Shown here one piece after another: positions 8,610 to 17,982 of a stretch of DNA of 55,100 nt. A program made the position numbers and the translations under genes. Source of the stretch: Crenobacter oryzisoli (GTDB taxonomy: Bacteria > Pseudomonadota > Gammaproteobacteria > Burkholderiales > Chromobacteriaceae). Each line of letters begins with the position of its first letter. The first letter of the stretch is position 1. The notes beneath the pieces were generated by a model, which was not told the DNA's origin, ran no database searches, and saw nothing but the letters and a program-made list of their open reading frames with translations. Where the stretch lies: positions 1 to 55,100 of the forward strand of contig NZ_JAUEDK010000031.1 in NCBI RefSeq assembly GCF_030385785.1, read 5' to 3'.

Positions 8610-8935
8610 TTTGTCGCTCCGACGCGCTGGCCGACGGCGGCCTCGGTGTACGCTTCACCATCACGCTGGAGGATGGTCGCGAGGCGCCGGCGTTCGTGGT
8701 TCGCCACCAAGGCTCCGTCTATGGTTGGCTAAACGCCTGCCGCCACCAGCCCGCCCAGCTCGACTGGAAAGACGGTGAATTCTTCGATCTGAGCGGTCAG
8801 CATCTGGTGTGCAGCATGCACGGTGCACTTTACCTTCCGGATAGTGGCCTCTGCGTGGCTGGCCCCTGCCGAGGCGCCAAGCTGGTCTCAGTGGATGTCT
8901 GCGAGGCCGACGGCGAGGTGCGGCTCGGCGCATGA
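8585..8935 (+). CDS. Rieske [2Fe-2S] domain protein
   Basis: 116 residues from ATG at 8585, overlapping the preceding phosphatase gene by 25 bp in another frame. The two cluster-binding motifs are present: C-R-H in NACRHQPAQLDW and C-x-x-H in LVCSMHGALY, spaced as in small ferredoxin-like Rieske proteins (NirD/HcaC type). No signal peptide or membrane segment is present, so it is probably a cytosolic electron carrier or a subunit of an oxygenase or reductase. No oxygenase partner is encoded nearby. It sits in a run of overlapping or closely spaced genes from rluC to sppA. Confidence 0.88.
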   Translation: MAATATGLICRSDALADGGLGVRFTITLEDGREAPAFVVRHQGSVYGWLNACRHQPAQLDWKDGEFFDLSGQHLVCSMHGALYLPDSGLCVAGPCRGAKLVSVDVCEADGEVRLGA

Positions 8936-8983
8936 CAAGCAATTTGCTAGACTCGGCTTCATTAGCCCGCTGGAGATAATCGC

Positions 8984-9919
8984 GTGAACGAACAGCCCAA
9001 TTGGGATCGCAGTGTCATCGAAAAACTGGCCATGTCGGCACTGACCGAGCAGCGGCGAGCCCGGCAATGGAGGATCTTCTTCCGCCTGATCTGGCTGCTA
9101 CTGACCCTGACCCTGCTGTGGGCAATCTTTTTCCGCGACAATGAAAAGGTCGATGCACTGTCCAGCAGAGAGCACACTGCACTCATCAACCTTGATGGGG
9201 TCATCGACAGTCAGAGCGACATTGCCAACAAGCTGATCGATGGACTGGAGGCCGCCTACAAGGACAACGGCACCAAGGGGGTGATCATCCGCGCCAACAG
9301 CCCGGGCGGCTCACCCGTGCTGTCCGGTCTTGCCTATGACGAGATCCGCCGCTTGCGCAAACTCCACCCGACCATCCCGGTCTATGTGGTAGTCGAAGAT
9401 GTCTGTGCATCGGGTTGCTATTACATCGCCTCGGCGGCCGACAAGATCTTCGTCGACAAAGCCAGCATCATCGGTTCGATCGGCGTGCTTCAGGACGGTT
9501 TCGGTTTCACCGGCGCGATGGCGAAGCTTGGCGTTGAACGCCGCCTGTTGACAGCTGGCCAGAACAAGGCGATGGGCGACCCGTTCTCGCCGGTAAATCC
9601 GAAGCAACAGGAAATCGTCAAGACACTGCTCAATGACATCCACCAGCAATTCATCACGGCCGTCAAGCAGGGCCGCGGCAACCGTCTAAAGGCAGACCCG
9701 GACATGTTCTCTGGTCGCATCTGGATTGGCGAACAGGGTGTACCGCTTGGCCTTGCCGATGGCCTGGGCAACGTGCGCTCGGTGGCTCGCGATATCATCA
9801 AAGCCGACAAGCTGGTTGACGTCACCCCGGAAGATGATATTACCCGCCGTGTAGCTCGCCGCTTCGGCGTCTCGCTAGGTGAGGGCTTCCGTAGCCTGTT
9901 CGAAACCCGCTTGTTTTAA
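8984..9919 (+). CDS. sppA: Signal peptide peptidase SppA, short form (S49 serine protease)
   Basis: 311 residues with GTG start at 8984 after GGAG. One N-terminal membrane anchor (about 31-50, RLIWLLLTLTLLWAIFF) places the protease domain in the periplasm. The catalytic dyad is Ser143 (VCASGCYYIAS) and Lys195 (AGQNKAMGDPFSP), with the RANSPGGSP segment forming the oxyanion region. It is the half-length form that assembles as an octamer, unlike the 618-aa E. coli tandem form. It degrades cleaved signal peptides and membrane-protein fragments. The stop is 17 bp before the next gene. Confidence 0.93.
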   Translation: MNEQPNWDRSVIEKLAMSALTEQRRARQWRIFFRLIWLLLTLTLLWAIFFRDNEKVDALSSREHTALINLDGVIDSQSDIANKLIDGLEAAYKDNGTKGVIIRANSPGGSPVLSGLAYDEIRRLRKLHPTIPVYVVVEDVCASGCYYIASAADKIFVDKASIIGSIGVLQDGFGFTGAMAKLGVERRLLTAGQNKAMGDPFSPVNPKQQEIVKTLLNDIHQQFITAVKQGRGNRLKADPDMFSGRIWIGEQGVPLGLADGLGNVRSVARDIIKADKLVDVTPEDDITRRVARRFGVSLGEGFRSLFETRLF

Positions 9920-9936
9920 GCCACCAGGAATACACC

Positions 9937-10722
9937 ATGGCGCGACGACCCTACCAGGAAGAGCCGGACAACCATGAACGGTGGCTGGTTTCCTACGCCG
10001 ACTTCATTACCCTGCTATTCGCCTTTTTCGTGGTGATGTATGCGATCTCCTCGATTAATGAGGGCAAATACAAGGTACTGTCGTCGGCAATCCTGAATGC
10101 ATTCCGACCGGTTGGCGATCTGTCGATTGGCGCGACCCCGCCCACCGGGGGCGCCAATACCATGATTCAGGTGCCAAGACCCAAGCCGGTCGCTCAGGCG
10201 ATCAAGGACCTGAAGGCGAAGGAGCAAGCCAAGATGACGGGCCTCGTCACCGATCTAAATAAGGTGCTCCGGCCATTGGTGACAGGCGGACAGGTGCAGA
10301 TCTCCCAGACCGAACAGGGTGTGGCGATCCAGATCAAGGACAGCGCCCTGTTCCAGACCGGCCAGGCTACACCGTCACCACAATCGGTCACAGTGCTCGC
10401 GCAAGTCGCCAAAGTGCTGTCGCCGGTCGACAATCCGATCCGCGTCGAAGGCTTTAGCGACAATGTCCCCATCAGGACAACCACCTATCCATCCAACTGG
10501 GAACTATCAGCTGCCCGTGCCGGCAGCGTAGTGCGCCTGTTCCAGGAGAACGGCATCGTTGCACAGCGATTGGTCGCTATCGGCCGCGCCGAGAATCTGC
10601 CGATCGCCGACAACGCCCAGTCGGAGGGGCGCGCCCAAAACCGCCGCGTTGCAATCAGCGTGTTGACCCACAAGGACCCAATCACGACGCGCGACGCCAG
10701 CGAAATCATGGCAGACCAATGA
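9937..10722 (+). CDS. MotB/MotD-like OmpA-domain stator protein
   Basis: 261 residues; ATG follows AGGA. The N-terminal Plug_MotB segment has a single transmembrane helix (about 18-40, SYADFITLLFAFFVVMYAIS) with Asp22 in the position of the proton-carrying Asp of MotB. The C-terminal OmpA-like peptidoglycan-binding domain (about 140-245) includes VEGFSDNVPI, SNWELSAARA and GRAQNRRVAISV. Its length and sequence fit MotD, the alternative flagellar stator B subunit. No MotA/MotC partner is encoded next to it; the neighbours are sppA and a nitroreductase. It may pair with a distant MotC or act in another envelope energy-transducing complex. Confidence 0.85.
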   Translation: MARRPYQEEPDNHERWLVSYADFITLLFAFFVVMYAISSINEGKYKVLSSAILNAFRPVGDLSIGATPPTGGANTMIQVPRPKPVAQAIKDLKAKEQAKMTGLVTDLNKVLRPLVTGGQVQISQTEQGVAIQIKDSALFQTGQATPSPQSVTVLAQVAKVLSPVDNPIRVEGFSDNVPIRTTTYPSNWELSAARAGSVVRLFQENGIVAQRLVAIGRAENLPIADNAQSEGRAQNRRVAISVLTHKDPITTRDASEIMADQ

Positions 10723-10756
10723 GCCGACCCATAACCCCGCTTTGCGAGAAGACCCT

Positions 10757-11347
10757 ATGAGCACCCCGATTCACGCTGTCGCACTCGACCAGCTGTTCAA
10801 CAACGCCCGCACCTTCAGCCACTGGCAAGCGCGCCCAGTGGCCAAAGAGACGCTGCAGCAATTGTTCGACTTGCTGAAACAGTGCCCGACAAGCGCCAAC
10901 TCATCGCCGGCGCGTTTCGTGTTCGTACAGGGCCAGGAAGCCAAGGAAAAACTCAAGGCCTGTTTGTCCGAAGGCAACATCGAAAAAACAATGGCCGCGC
11001 CAGTCACAGTGATCGTAGCGATGGACATGCGCTTCTACGAGCACATGCATACGCTATTCCCTCACGCCGATGCGCGCAGCTGGTTCGAAGGCAACCAACC
11101 GGTGATCGACGCCACCGCGTTCCGCAACAGCTCGCTGCAGGCGGCCTACCTGATCATGGCTGCGCGCTCGCTCGGCCTTGACTGCGGCCCGATGTCCGGC
11201 TTCGACGCCAACCTGCTTAACGAAACTTTCTTCCCCGACGGCCGCTTTAAGGTCAACCTGCTGATTAATCTCGGTTACGGCGACGCCAGCAAGCTGCACG
11301 AACGCTCGCCGCGCTTTGCCTTTGCCGACGTCTGCCAAGTACTGTAA
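10757..11347 (+). CDS. RutE/HadB-type nitroreductase (malonic semialdehyde reductase family)
   Basis: 196 residues from ATG at 10757, with GAGAAG upstream. An in-frame TTG at 10742 is less likely. The pattern NARTFSHWQARPV, CPTSANSSPARFVFV, FPHADARSWF, ATAFRNSSLQAAYLIMAAR and GPMSGFD follows E. coli RutE closely. RutE is an FMN-dependent NADH/NADPH reductase that turns malonic semialdehyde into 3-hydroxypropionate during uracil breakdown. No other rut gene is present, so the physiological substrate here may differ, for example other small aldehydes or nitro compounds. A strong terminator follows at 11368. Confidence 0.85.
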   Translation: MSTPIHAVALDQLFNNARTFSHWQARPVAKETLQQLFDLLKQCPTSANSSPARFVFVQGQEAKEKLKACLSEGNIEKTMAAPVTVIVAMDMRFYEHMHTLFPHADARSWFEGNQPVIDATAFRNSSLQAAYLIMAARSLGLDCGPMSGFDANLLNETFFPDGRFKVNLLINLGYGDASKLHERSPRFAFADVCQVL

Positions 11348-11367
11348 AGCCGTCAACACCCCTACCA

Positions 11368-11396
11368 GACCCGGTATACTACCGGGTCATTTTTTT
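11368..11396 (+). terminator. Intrinsic terminator between the nitroreductase gene and pyrD
   Basis: Perfect 9-bp stem GACCCGGTA/TACCGGGTC with a TAC loop, followed by ATTTTTTT. It ends the sppA-to-nitroreductase transcript and leaves about 24 bp before pyrD, so pyrD transcription must initiate nearby or read through. Confidence 0.9.
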
Positions 11397-11420
11397 GAAG
11401 ATTATTGAAGAGACTGCCCG

Positions 11421-12446
11421 ATGCTCTACCCGCTGTTGCGCCCCCTGCTGTTCTGCCTCGATGCCGAGGCCGCTCATGAGGCCACCCTGAAATTGCTGGA
11501 TCAGGTCCATGCGCTGAAACTCGACGGCTTGCTCAGCTGCTCGATTCCGCGCCAGCCGGTGGAAGCGATGGGACTCACCTTCCCCAATCCGGTCGGCCTG
11601 GCAGCTGGTCTCGATAAGAACGGTGCACATATCGATGCGCTGGCCGCTCTCGGTTTCGGCTTCATCGAGATCGGCACGGTCACGCCGCGCCCACAAGCAG
11701 GCAACCCCAAGCCGCGCCTGTTCCGGGTAGCATCGCATCAGGGCATCATCAACCGGATGGGGTTCAACAACCACGGTGTCGACGAGCTGCTCGAAAACGT
11801 ACGCAACTGCCGCTTCAAGGGCATTCTCGGCATCAACATCGGCAAGAATGCCACCACGCCTATTGAGAACGCTGTTGACGATTATTTGATCTGCCTCGAC
11901 AAGGTCTACGCCTACTCGAGCTACATTACCGTCAACATCTCGTCACCAAACACCAAGAACCTGCGTCAGCTGCAGGGCGAAGACGAGCTGACCGCCCTGT
12001 TGTCGGCTCTGAAACAACGCCAGACTGAGCTGGCCGACAAGCACGGTCGTTATGTACCGTTGGCGGTAAAAATCGCGCCGGACCTCGACGATGAGCAGAT
12101 CGCCGCCGTGGCACGCACCCTGACTACCCAGAAAATCGATGGGGTGATCGCCACCAACACGACGCTATCGCGTGAAGAGATCGCCGGCCACCCGCTGGCT
12201 GGCGAAGCCGGCGGCCTGTCCGGCCGCCCGGTGCGCGAACGCTCAACCCAGCTGATCCGCAAGCTCGCCAAGGAACTCGATGGTGCCTTGCCCATCATAG
12301 GAGTAGGCGGCATCCTGCATGGCACGGATGCCGTAGAGAAGATTGAAGCAGGCGCTGCACTGGTACAGCTCTATAGCGGCCTGATTTACCGTGGGCCGGC
12401 CCTAGTCGCCGAATGCGCCCAGGCATTGGCTAACGCTAAACGATAA
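11421..12446 (+). CDS. pyrD: Dihydroorotate dehydrogenase (quinone), class 2
   Basis: 341 residues. It oxidises dihydroorotate to orotate, the fourth step of pyrimidine synthesis, passing electrons to membrane quinone through FMN. The N-terminal helical membrane-association segment ([20 protein letters not shown]) marks class 2. Other signatures are [34 protein letters not shown], the active-site serine region VNISSPNT, the FMN loop IGVGGI, and [13 protein letters not shown] at the C-terminus. The length is normal. A 9-bp hairpin follows the stop, and a lipoprotein gene starts 48 bp downstream. Confidence 0.97.
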   Translation: MLYPLLRPLLFCLDAEAAHEATLKLLDQVHALKLDGLLSCSIPRQPVEAMGLTFPNPVGLAAGLDKNGAHIDALAALGFGFIEIGTVTPRPQAGNPKPRLFRVASHQGIINRMGFNNHGVDELLENVRNCRFKGILGINIGKNATTPIENAVDDYLICLDKVYAYSSYITVNISSPNTKNLRQLQGEDELTALLSALKQRQTELADKHGRYVPLAVKIAPDLDDEQIAAVARTLTTQKIDGVIATNTTLSREEIAGHPLAGEAGGLSGRPVRERSTQLIRKLAKELDGALPIIGVGGILHGTDAVEKIEAGAALVQLYSGLIYRGPALVAECAQALANAKR

Positions 12447-12449
12447 AAG

Positions 12450-12472
12450 CAGCAGTTCGCAAAGAACTGCTG
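12450..12472 (+). other. Hairpin between pyrD and the lipoprotein gene
   Basis: CAGCAGTTC-GCAAA-GAACTGCTG, a perfect 9-bp stem 3 bp after the pyrD stop. No T run follows, so it is more likely a 3'-end stabiliser or processing site than a terminator. It lies 22 bp before the start of the next gene. Confidence 0.5.
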
Positions 12473-12494
12473 GCAAGCATGAGGAGATAAAGAC

Positions 12495-12962
12495 ATGGTT
12501 AAACAGCTAACCCGTATGACGCTGATCGGTGCAACCTGCCTTGGCGTTTTGGCGGGCTGCACCACTTCCGACTCCGCCGCCGTTTACTCCAAGAGCCAAA
12601 TGCGCCAGGCGCAAAACGTCGAGTTCGGCACTGTCGTGTCGGTGCAGAATGTCAAGATGGAGGGAGAAAACAACGAATTGCTGACCGTTGGCGGCGCCGC
12701 CCTTGGTGGCCTAGCGGGCAGCGAAGTCGGCCATGGAAATGGTTCGATTGCCGGCGCCATCGTTGGCGCTCTGGCCGGCGGTTTCGGCACCAAAGCTATA
12801 CAGCATAGCGCGGGCACCAAACCGGCGCTGGAAATTACGGTTAAGCTCGACCGCACTGGTCACATGATCTCGATCGTGCAGGAAGCTGATATCCCGTTTG
12901 TCGCGGGGCAGCGTGTCCGCGTGCTGACCGGTGGCGGCAACGACCGTGTCTCGCCGATGTAA
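12495..12962 (+). CDS. SlyB/PcpY-type outer-membrane lipoprotein with glycine zipper
   Basis: 155 residues; ATG follows GAGGAG. A signal peptide ends in a lipobox LAGC with Cys22 as the lipidation site. A glycine-zipper 2TM region (about 65-105) contains GGAALGGLAGSEVGHGNGS and GAIVGALAGGFGTKA, as in SlyB and the 17-kDa surface antigens. The C-terminal part (EITVKLDRTGHMISIVQ, GQRVRVLTG) matches the same family. SlyB-like lipoproteins stabilise outer-membrane proteins under stress; that role is inferred from the family. A terminator follows, so it can form its own transcription unit. Confidence 0.88.
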   Translation: MVKQLTRMTLIGATCLGVLAGCTTSDSAAVYSKSQMRQAQNVEFGTVVSVQNVKMEGENNELLTVGGAALGGLAGSEVGHGNGSIAGAIVGALAGGFGTKAIQHSAGTKPALEITVKLDRTGHMISIVQEADIPFVAGQRVRVLTGGGNDRVSPM

Positions 12963-12987
12963 ACAAGCGATTGCCAGAAAAACTTAA

Positions 12988-13015
12988 GGGGCGTATACGC
13001 CCCTTTGTTTTTTTG
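12988..13015 (+). terminator. Intrinsic terminator after the lipoprotein gene
   Basis: AGGGGCG-TATA-CGCCCCT followed by TTGTTTTTTT. It lies between convergent genes. The opposite strand has a weaker T tract (AAGTTTTT after the stem), so it may also serve bpt. Confidence 0.88.
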
Positions 13016-13039
13016 ACCTATATGCTTCCTGCTCCTGCC

Positions 13040-13771
13040 TCACTCGCGACGGAAGGGTTGCCAACGACCGTCGATCAACGCCTCTAAAGGCTGGTACGCC
13101 GACTTGTAGGTCATCTTGCGGCAGTTTGCGATCCAATAGCCCAAATAGAGATAGGGCAAGCCCAGCTGCTCGGCCAGATCCAACTGCCAGAGCACGTTGT
13201 AGACCCCGTAGCTTGCGTGCAGATCGTCCGGTTCGTAAAAAGTGTAGACTGCCGACAGCCCATCGGACAGATGGTCGACCAGACTGACCATCTTCAGGAT
13301 CCCCCTCTGGCGGAACTCGACCAGTGAGCTTTCCACCCCGCTTTTCAGAATGAACTCGGTATATTGCTGCGGGTCGTCCTCGGCCATGCCGCCACCAGCG
13401 TGCCGCGAACGCTGGTAACGTCGATACAACAGGTAGTGATCGTCATGGAACTGCAATGGCAATAACCGGGCAGTCAGATCGTTGTGCCGTCGGAATGCCC
13501 GCCTCTGGCTGCGGTTCGGCTGGAACCGCTCAACTGGCACCCTTACCGGCACACAGGCCTTGCAGCTGTCGCAATACGGACGATAGGTGTACAAGCCACT
13601 GCGACGAAAACCGAGCCGCACCAGCTGGCTATAGACAGGGGCATCGATCGTATCGGCCGGGATCGCCACCTGCGAGCGCGCCTGCAAGCCGGGCAGATAG
13701 CTGCACGGGTAGAGGGCGGTCGCGTAAAAATGAATGGCGACCGCCTGCTGACTCGGGTCACGATGGCTCAT
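13040..13771 (-). CDS. bpt: Aspartate/glutamate leucyltransferase (Bpt)
   Basis: 243 residues from ATG at 13771. A longer reading from 13816 would overlap aat by 59 bp and adds no conserved sequence. It moves Leu from Leu-tRNA onto proteins with N-terminal Asp or Glu, marking them for ClpS/ClpAP. Signatures are the N-terminal cysteine pair in [27 protein letters not shown], and the GNAT-like C-terminal half with YFEP-like TFYEPDD, ASYGVY and YLGYWI..C.KM.YK. The start overlaps the end of aat by 14 bp, so the two transferases are translationally coupled. Confidence 0.93.
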   Translation of the reverse strand: MSHRDPSQQAVAIHFYATALYPCSYLPGLQARSQVAIPADTIDAPVYSQLVRLGFRRSGLYTYRPYCDSCKACVPVRVPVERFQPNRSQRRAFRRHNDLTARLLPLQFHDDHYLLYRRYQRSRHAGGGMAEDDPQQYTEFILKSGVESSLVEFRQRGILKMVSLVDHLSDGLSAVYTFYEPDDLHASYGVYNVLWQLDLAEQLGLPYLYLGYWIANCRKMTYKSAYQPLEALIDGRWQPFRRE

Positions 13772-14459
13772 TCTGGTACCGATAAGTCCACATGGCGTCC
13801 GGCTGCGGCAGGACAATCTGTTCCTTCAGCGTAGCAAGAAAACGCTCGCGCTGTATCAATTGCGCCCCCAAGCTCTCAAGGTGAGGGGTATGCATCTGAC
13901 AGTCGATCATGCGCACACCGCAGCTCGCCAGATGGCGAGCCATGTGCACGAAAGCGAGCTTGGACGCATCCCGACGGCGTGAAAACATCGACTCGCCAAA
14001 GAACATCCGGCCCAATGCCACGCCGTAAAGACCCCCGACCAGCTCGCCCTCCTCCCATACTTCGAACGAATGAGCGTAACCATGCTGATACAACCGGCAA
14101 TACGCATCAATCATCGTCGGTACGATCCAGGTGCCTTGCCGACCATCACGAGGACTGCCACACGCCTCCATCACAGCTCGGAATGCGTAGTCGGTCCGGA
14201 CTTCATAGGGGCGATTGCGCAGCGTCTTGGTCAGCGAACGGCTGACCTTCAGCGCTTCGGGAAACAGCACCATCCGCTCGGCCGGCGACCACCAAAGAAT
14301 GGGGTCGCCTTCGCTGAACCACGGAAAAATGCCATGAGAATAGGCGGCTAACAAGCGCCGCACAGAGAGGTCGCCACCGGCGGCGAGCAGGCCGTCTGGG
14401 TCGGCCAGTGCAAGCTCGACCGGCGGAAACACCGGCTCGGGACCGAGCCAAGGGATCAC
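13758..14459 (-). CDS. aat: Leucyl/phenylalanyl-tRNA--protein transferase
   Basis: 233 residues with GTG start at 14459, only 3 bp after the fur stop codon. It adds Leu or Phe from aminoacyl-tRNA to N-terminal Arg or Lys residues, creating primary N-degrons. Family motifs are present: [73 protein letters not shown] and [13 protein letters not shown]. The length is typical. Together with bpt it covers both branches of bacterial N-degron tagging, here apparently in one operon with fur. Confidence 0.95.
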   Translation of the reverse strand: MIPWLGPEPVFPPVELALADPDGLLAAGGDLSVRRLLAAYSHGIFPWFSEGDPILWWSPAERMVLFPEALKVSRSLTKTLRNRPYEVRTDYAFRAVMEACGSPRDGRQGTWIVPTMIDAYCRLYQHGYAHSFEVWEEGELVGGLYGVALGRMFFGESMFSRRRDASKLAFVHMARHLASCGVRMIDCQMHTPHLESLGAQLIQRERFLATLKEQIVLPQPDAMWTYRYQNEPS

Positions 14460-14462
14460 GGC

Positions 14463-14894
14463 TTATCTACGGGTGTGCTTGCCGGCGCAGTCGGGGCACT
14501 CGCCGTACATATAAAGAGCATGGTCAATGATGCGGAAACCGTGCTGCTCGGCGATGCGATCCTGCAGCGCCTCGATTTCCGGATCGAAGAATTCGACCAC
14601 TTTGCCACAGCTGATGCACACCATGTGATCATGGTGACCGCCTTCGTTCAGTTCGTAGATCGCCTTGCCCGACTCGAAGTGGTGGCGCACTAGAATGCCC
14701 GCCTGCTCGAACTGGGTGAGCACTCGGTAGATGGTGGCAAGACCGATATCGATATTCTCGGCCGACAGCTTGCGGTAGACATCTTCAGCCGACAGGTGCC
14801 GAACGTCGCTGTGCTCGAACAGATCAAGAATTTTCAGGCGCGGACCGGTGGCTTTCAGGCCAATATCTTTGAGGTGACTGGCTTTGTTCATCAT
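14463..14894 (-). CDS. fur: Ferric uptake regulator Fur
   Basis: 143 residues; two consecutive ATG codons (14894 and 14891) make the start uncertain by one residue. It is an Fe(II)-dependent repressor of iron uptake genes. The winged-helix DNA-binding domain (about 1-80) includes [24 protein letters not shown] and [17 protein letters not shown]. The dimerisation domain has the metal-binding HHDH (87-90) and the zinc Cys pairs C93/C96 and C133/C136. It is divergent from bamE across 101 bp and appears to be the first gene of fur-aat-bpt. I could not identify a convincing Fur box in its own promoter region. Confidence 0.96.
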   Translation of the reverse strand: MMNKASHLKDIGLKATGPRLKILDLFEHSDVRHLSAEDVYRKLSAENIDIGLATIYRVLTQFEQAGILVRHHFESGKAIYELNEGGHHDHMVCISCGKVVEFFDPEIEALQDRIAEQHGFRIIDHALYMYGECPDCAGKHTRR

Positions 14895-14995
14895 GTTATA
14901 AAGTGGGCACGTTTCTGCAGGATATGATAAAGCCTTTTAATGGCTTTGCCTAATTCGACAGCCACTCACTACCCCGAGTACACAATCCCAAAAGT

Positions 14996-16206
<1,211 letters not shown>

Positions 16207-16213
16207 GCCCGCG

Positions 16214-16245
16214 AGGCCGGCCATTGAGCCGGCCTTCTCATTCTG
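16214..16245 (+). terminator. Hairpin after dapB, possible weak terminator
   Basis: AGGCCGGC-CATTGA-GCCGGCCT, a perfect 8-bp GC-rich stem, followed by the imperfect T tract TCTCATTCT. It ends 12 bp before the next start codon, so it may attenuate rather than block expression of the importer genes. Confidence 0.5.
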
Positions 16246-16247
16246 CG

Positions 16248-17231
16248 ATGCCCTACTACCGCTCCCTCCTGCTTTCCTTCTTGCTGCTTGCGCTGGCGTT
16301 GCTGACCGGCCTGCTGCTTGACACCCCGATAGGCTCCAGTCTGCCCAGCCTATTCGGCCACGCTCACGACCCCCTTACCCGCCAACTGCTGCTGGAATTG
16401 CGTTTGCCGCGCGTACTGAGCGCAGCCGCCAGTGGCGCCCTGCTCGCCTGCGCCGGTGCCGCGGCCCAGTACCAGTTCCGCAACGCATTGGCCGAGCCTG
16501 GCCTGATTGGCGTGTCAGGCGGAGCGGCCCTTGCTGCGGCACTGGCCCTGGAAGCCGGGCTTGGAGGCGGCCTGGTGGCCATGACGGCTTTCGTCGGTGG
16601 ACTGGTGGCACTCTGGCTGACCTGGCGGCTGGCCGGCCCGCGCAGCCCCTCCAGCCAATTGATTTTGGCCGGTGTTGCGATCAATGCACTGACTGGCAGT
16701 CTCTTAACCCTGCTGATCGCTACCCTGCCCGATGATTCTCTGCGCACCGTCACATTCTGGTTGATGGGCAGCTTTGCCAGCGTCAACTGGCGACAGGCAT
16801 CGGCCTTGTTGATAGCCCTGCCGCCGGTCTGGGTGCTGTTATGGCGGCATTGGCGCTACCTCAACCTGCTGCAACTTGGCGATGCGGCGACCTTTCACGC
16901 GGGGTATCCGCTGGCCAGAGGCAGGCTACAAGTCGTTGCGCTGGCAGCACTGGCAACCAGCCTGGTCGTTGCCAACTGCGGCATGATCGGCTTCGTCGGC
17001 CTGATGGCGCCACACCTGGCTCGATTGATCACTGGCGCCGATGCTCGGCGCGTCCTGCTACTGGCTCCTCTGCTGGGCGCCTTGCTTGCTGTCATTGCTG
17101 ACACCATCTCGAGATTGGCCATCGCCCCCGCCGAGTTACCGGTCGGCGTCATCACCAGCCTTGCCGGTGCGCCTTTCTTTCTATGGTTGATGCGACGCGC
17201 GCTGATGGGGTCGGATAATGCTCGTGCTTGA
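16248..17231 (+). CDS. FecCD/BtuC-family ABC importer permease
   Basis: 327 residues from ATG at 16248; the longer open frame upstream is only dapB read in another frame. About ten hydrophobic segments and the FecCD signature (LRLPRVLSAAASGALLACAGAAAQYQFRN.LAEPGLIGVSGGA) identify an inner-membrane permease for vitamin B12, heme or ferric siderophores. GMIGFVGLMAPHLARLITGADARR is the coupling segment that contacts the ATPase. The downstream ATPase gene overlaps by 14 bp. No periplasmic binding protein or TonB receptor is encoded in the window, so the substrate is undetermined. There is no clear ribosome site. Confidence 0.9.
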   Translation: MPYYRSLLLSFLLLALALLTGLLLDTPIGSSLPSLFGHAHDPLTRQLLLELRLPRVLSAAASGALLACAGAAAQYQFRNALAEPGLIGVSGGAALAAALALEAGLGGGLVAMTAFVGGLVALWLTWRLAGPRSPSSQLILAGVAINALTGSLLTLLIATLPDDSLRTVTFWLMGSFASVNWRQASALLIALPPVWVLLWRHWRYLNLLQLGDAATFHAGYPLARGRLQVVALAALATSLVVANCGMIGFVGLMAPHLARLITGADARRVLLLAPLLGALLAVIADTISRLAIAPAELPVGVITSLAGAPFFLWLMRRALMGSDNARA

Positions 17232-17982
17232 GCACGCTTCGCTGCGCGATCGAATCGAAGACGTCAGCCTGCAGTTGCGGCCTGGCGAGGTATTGGCACT
17301 AATCGGGCCGAACGGCGCCGGAAAGAGCAGCTTGCTCTCGCTGTTGTCGGGGCTGACCATGCCAGATCGAGGACAGGCATTACTAGGCGACACCCCATTG
17401 CGGCACCTGAGTGCCGGCCACCTTGCCCGCCACCGAGCGGTATTGGAACAGCGGACGGAGGTCGCCACCGGGTTTACCGTGCGGGAAGTGATTGCAATGG
17501 GCAGCTATCTACATGGACATGCCAACACCACTGCCCTGGCAGTGGCGTTGGCCCGCGTAGAGGGATTACTGGAGCGGCGGCTGAGTACGCTGTCAGGCGG
17601 CGAGACACAGCGAGTACTGCTGGCGCGAGCACTGGCCCAACTGCTCGGTTCGACGGAGAGCGAACGCTATCTGCTACTCGACGAACCGACCGCCGCACTC
17701 GATATCGGCATGGCCGACGGACTCATGCTGCAGATCGGCCGCATCGCCAAACAGCACCGGATCGGCGTGCTGGCCGTGGTGCATGACCTCAATCTTGGAT
17801 TGAGGCACGCGGACCGCGTTGCACTCCTCGACCGGGGCCACCTTGTTGCATGCGGCCCTACGGCAGAAGTCATGCAGCGCTCCCGCTTGGAGGAGGTCTA
17901 CGGCGTCCGCCTAGCGGAGCTGATTCACGATGAGCACGAAGATCTGCGCGCTTTCGTGCCTCTGCCCCCTCACGAAAGTTGA
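17218..17982 (+). CDS. ABC transporter ATP-binding protein, HmuV/BtuD type
   Basis: 254 residues. Walker A GPNGAGKSS, Q-loop EQRTEVATGFTVREVI, signature LSGGETQRVLLARAL, Walker B YLLLDEPTAALD and switch His in AVVHDLNLGLRHADRV are all intact. The sequence is closest in style to hemin importer ATPases (HmuV). It overlaps the permease by 14 bp and is surely its partner. Its 3' end overlaps the convergent spoVR gene by 13 bp. It lies about 2.3 kb from fur, which agrees with an iron or heme role, though no Fur box was seen. Confidence 0.92.
   Translation: MLVLEHASLRDRIEDVSLQLRPGEVLALIGPNGAGKSSLLSLLSGLTMPDRGQALLGDTPLRHLSAGHLARHRAVLEQRTEVATGFTVREVIAMGSYLHGHANTTALAVALARVEGLLERRLSTLSGGETQRVLLARALAQLLGSTESERYLLLDEPTAALDIGMADGLMLQIGRIAKQHRIGVLAVVHDLNLGLRHADRVALLDRGHLVACGPTAEVMQRSRLEEVYGVRLAELIHDEHEDLRAFVPLPPHES

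Noticed and set aside
10742-10756. TTG start at 10742 for the RutE-like gene
   Set aside because: The ATG at 10757 has the better-placed GAGAAG site, and conserved sequence begins only after it.
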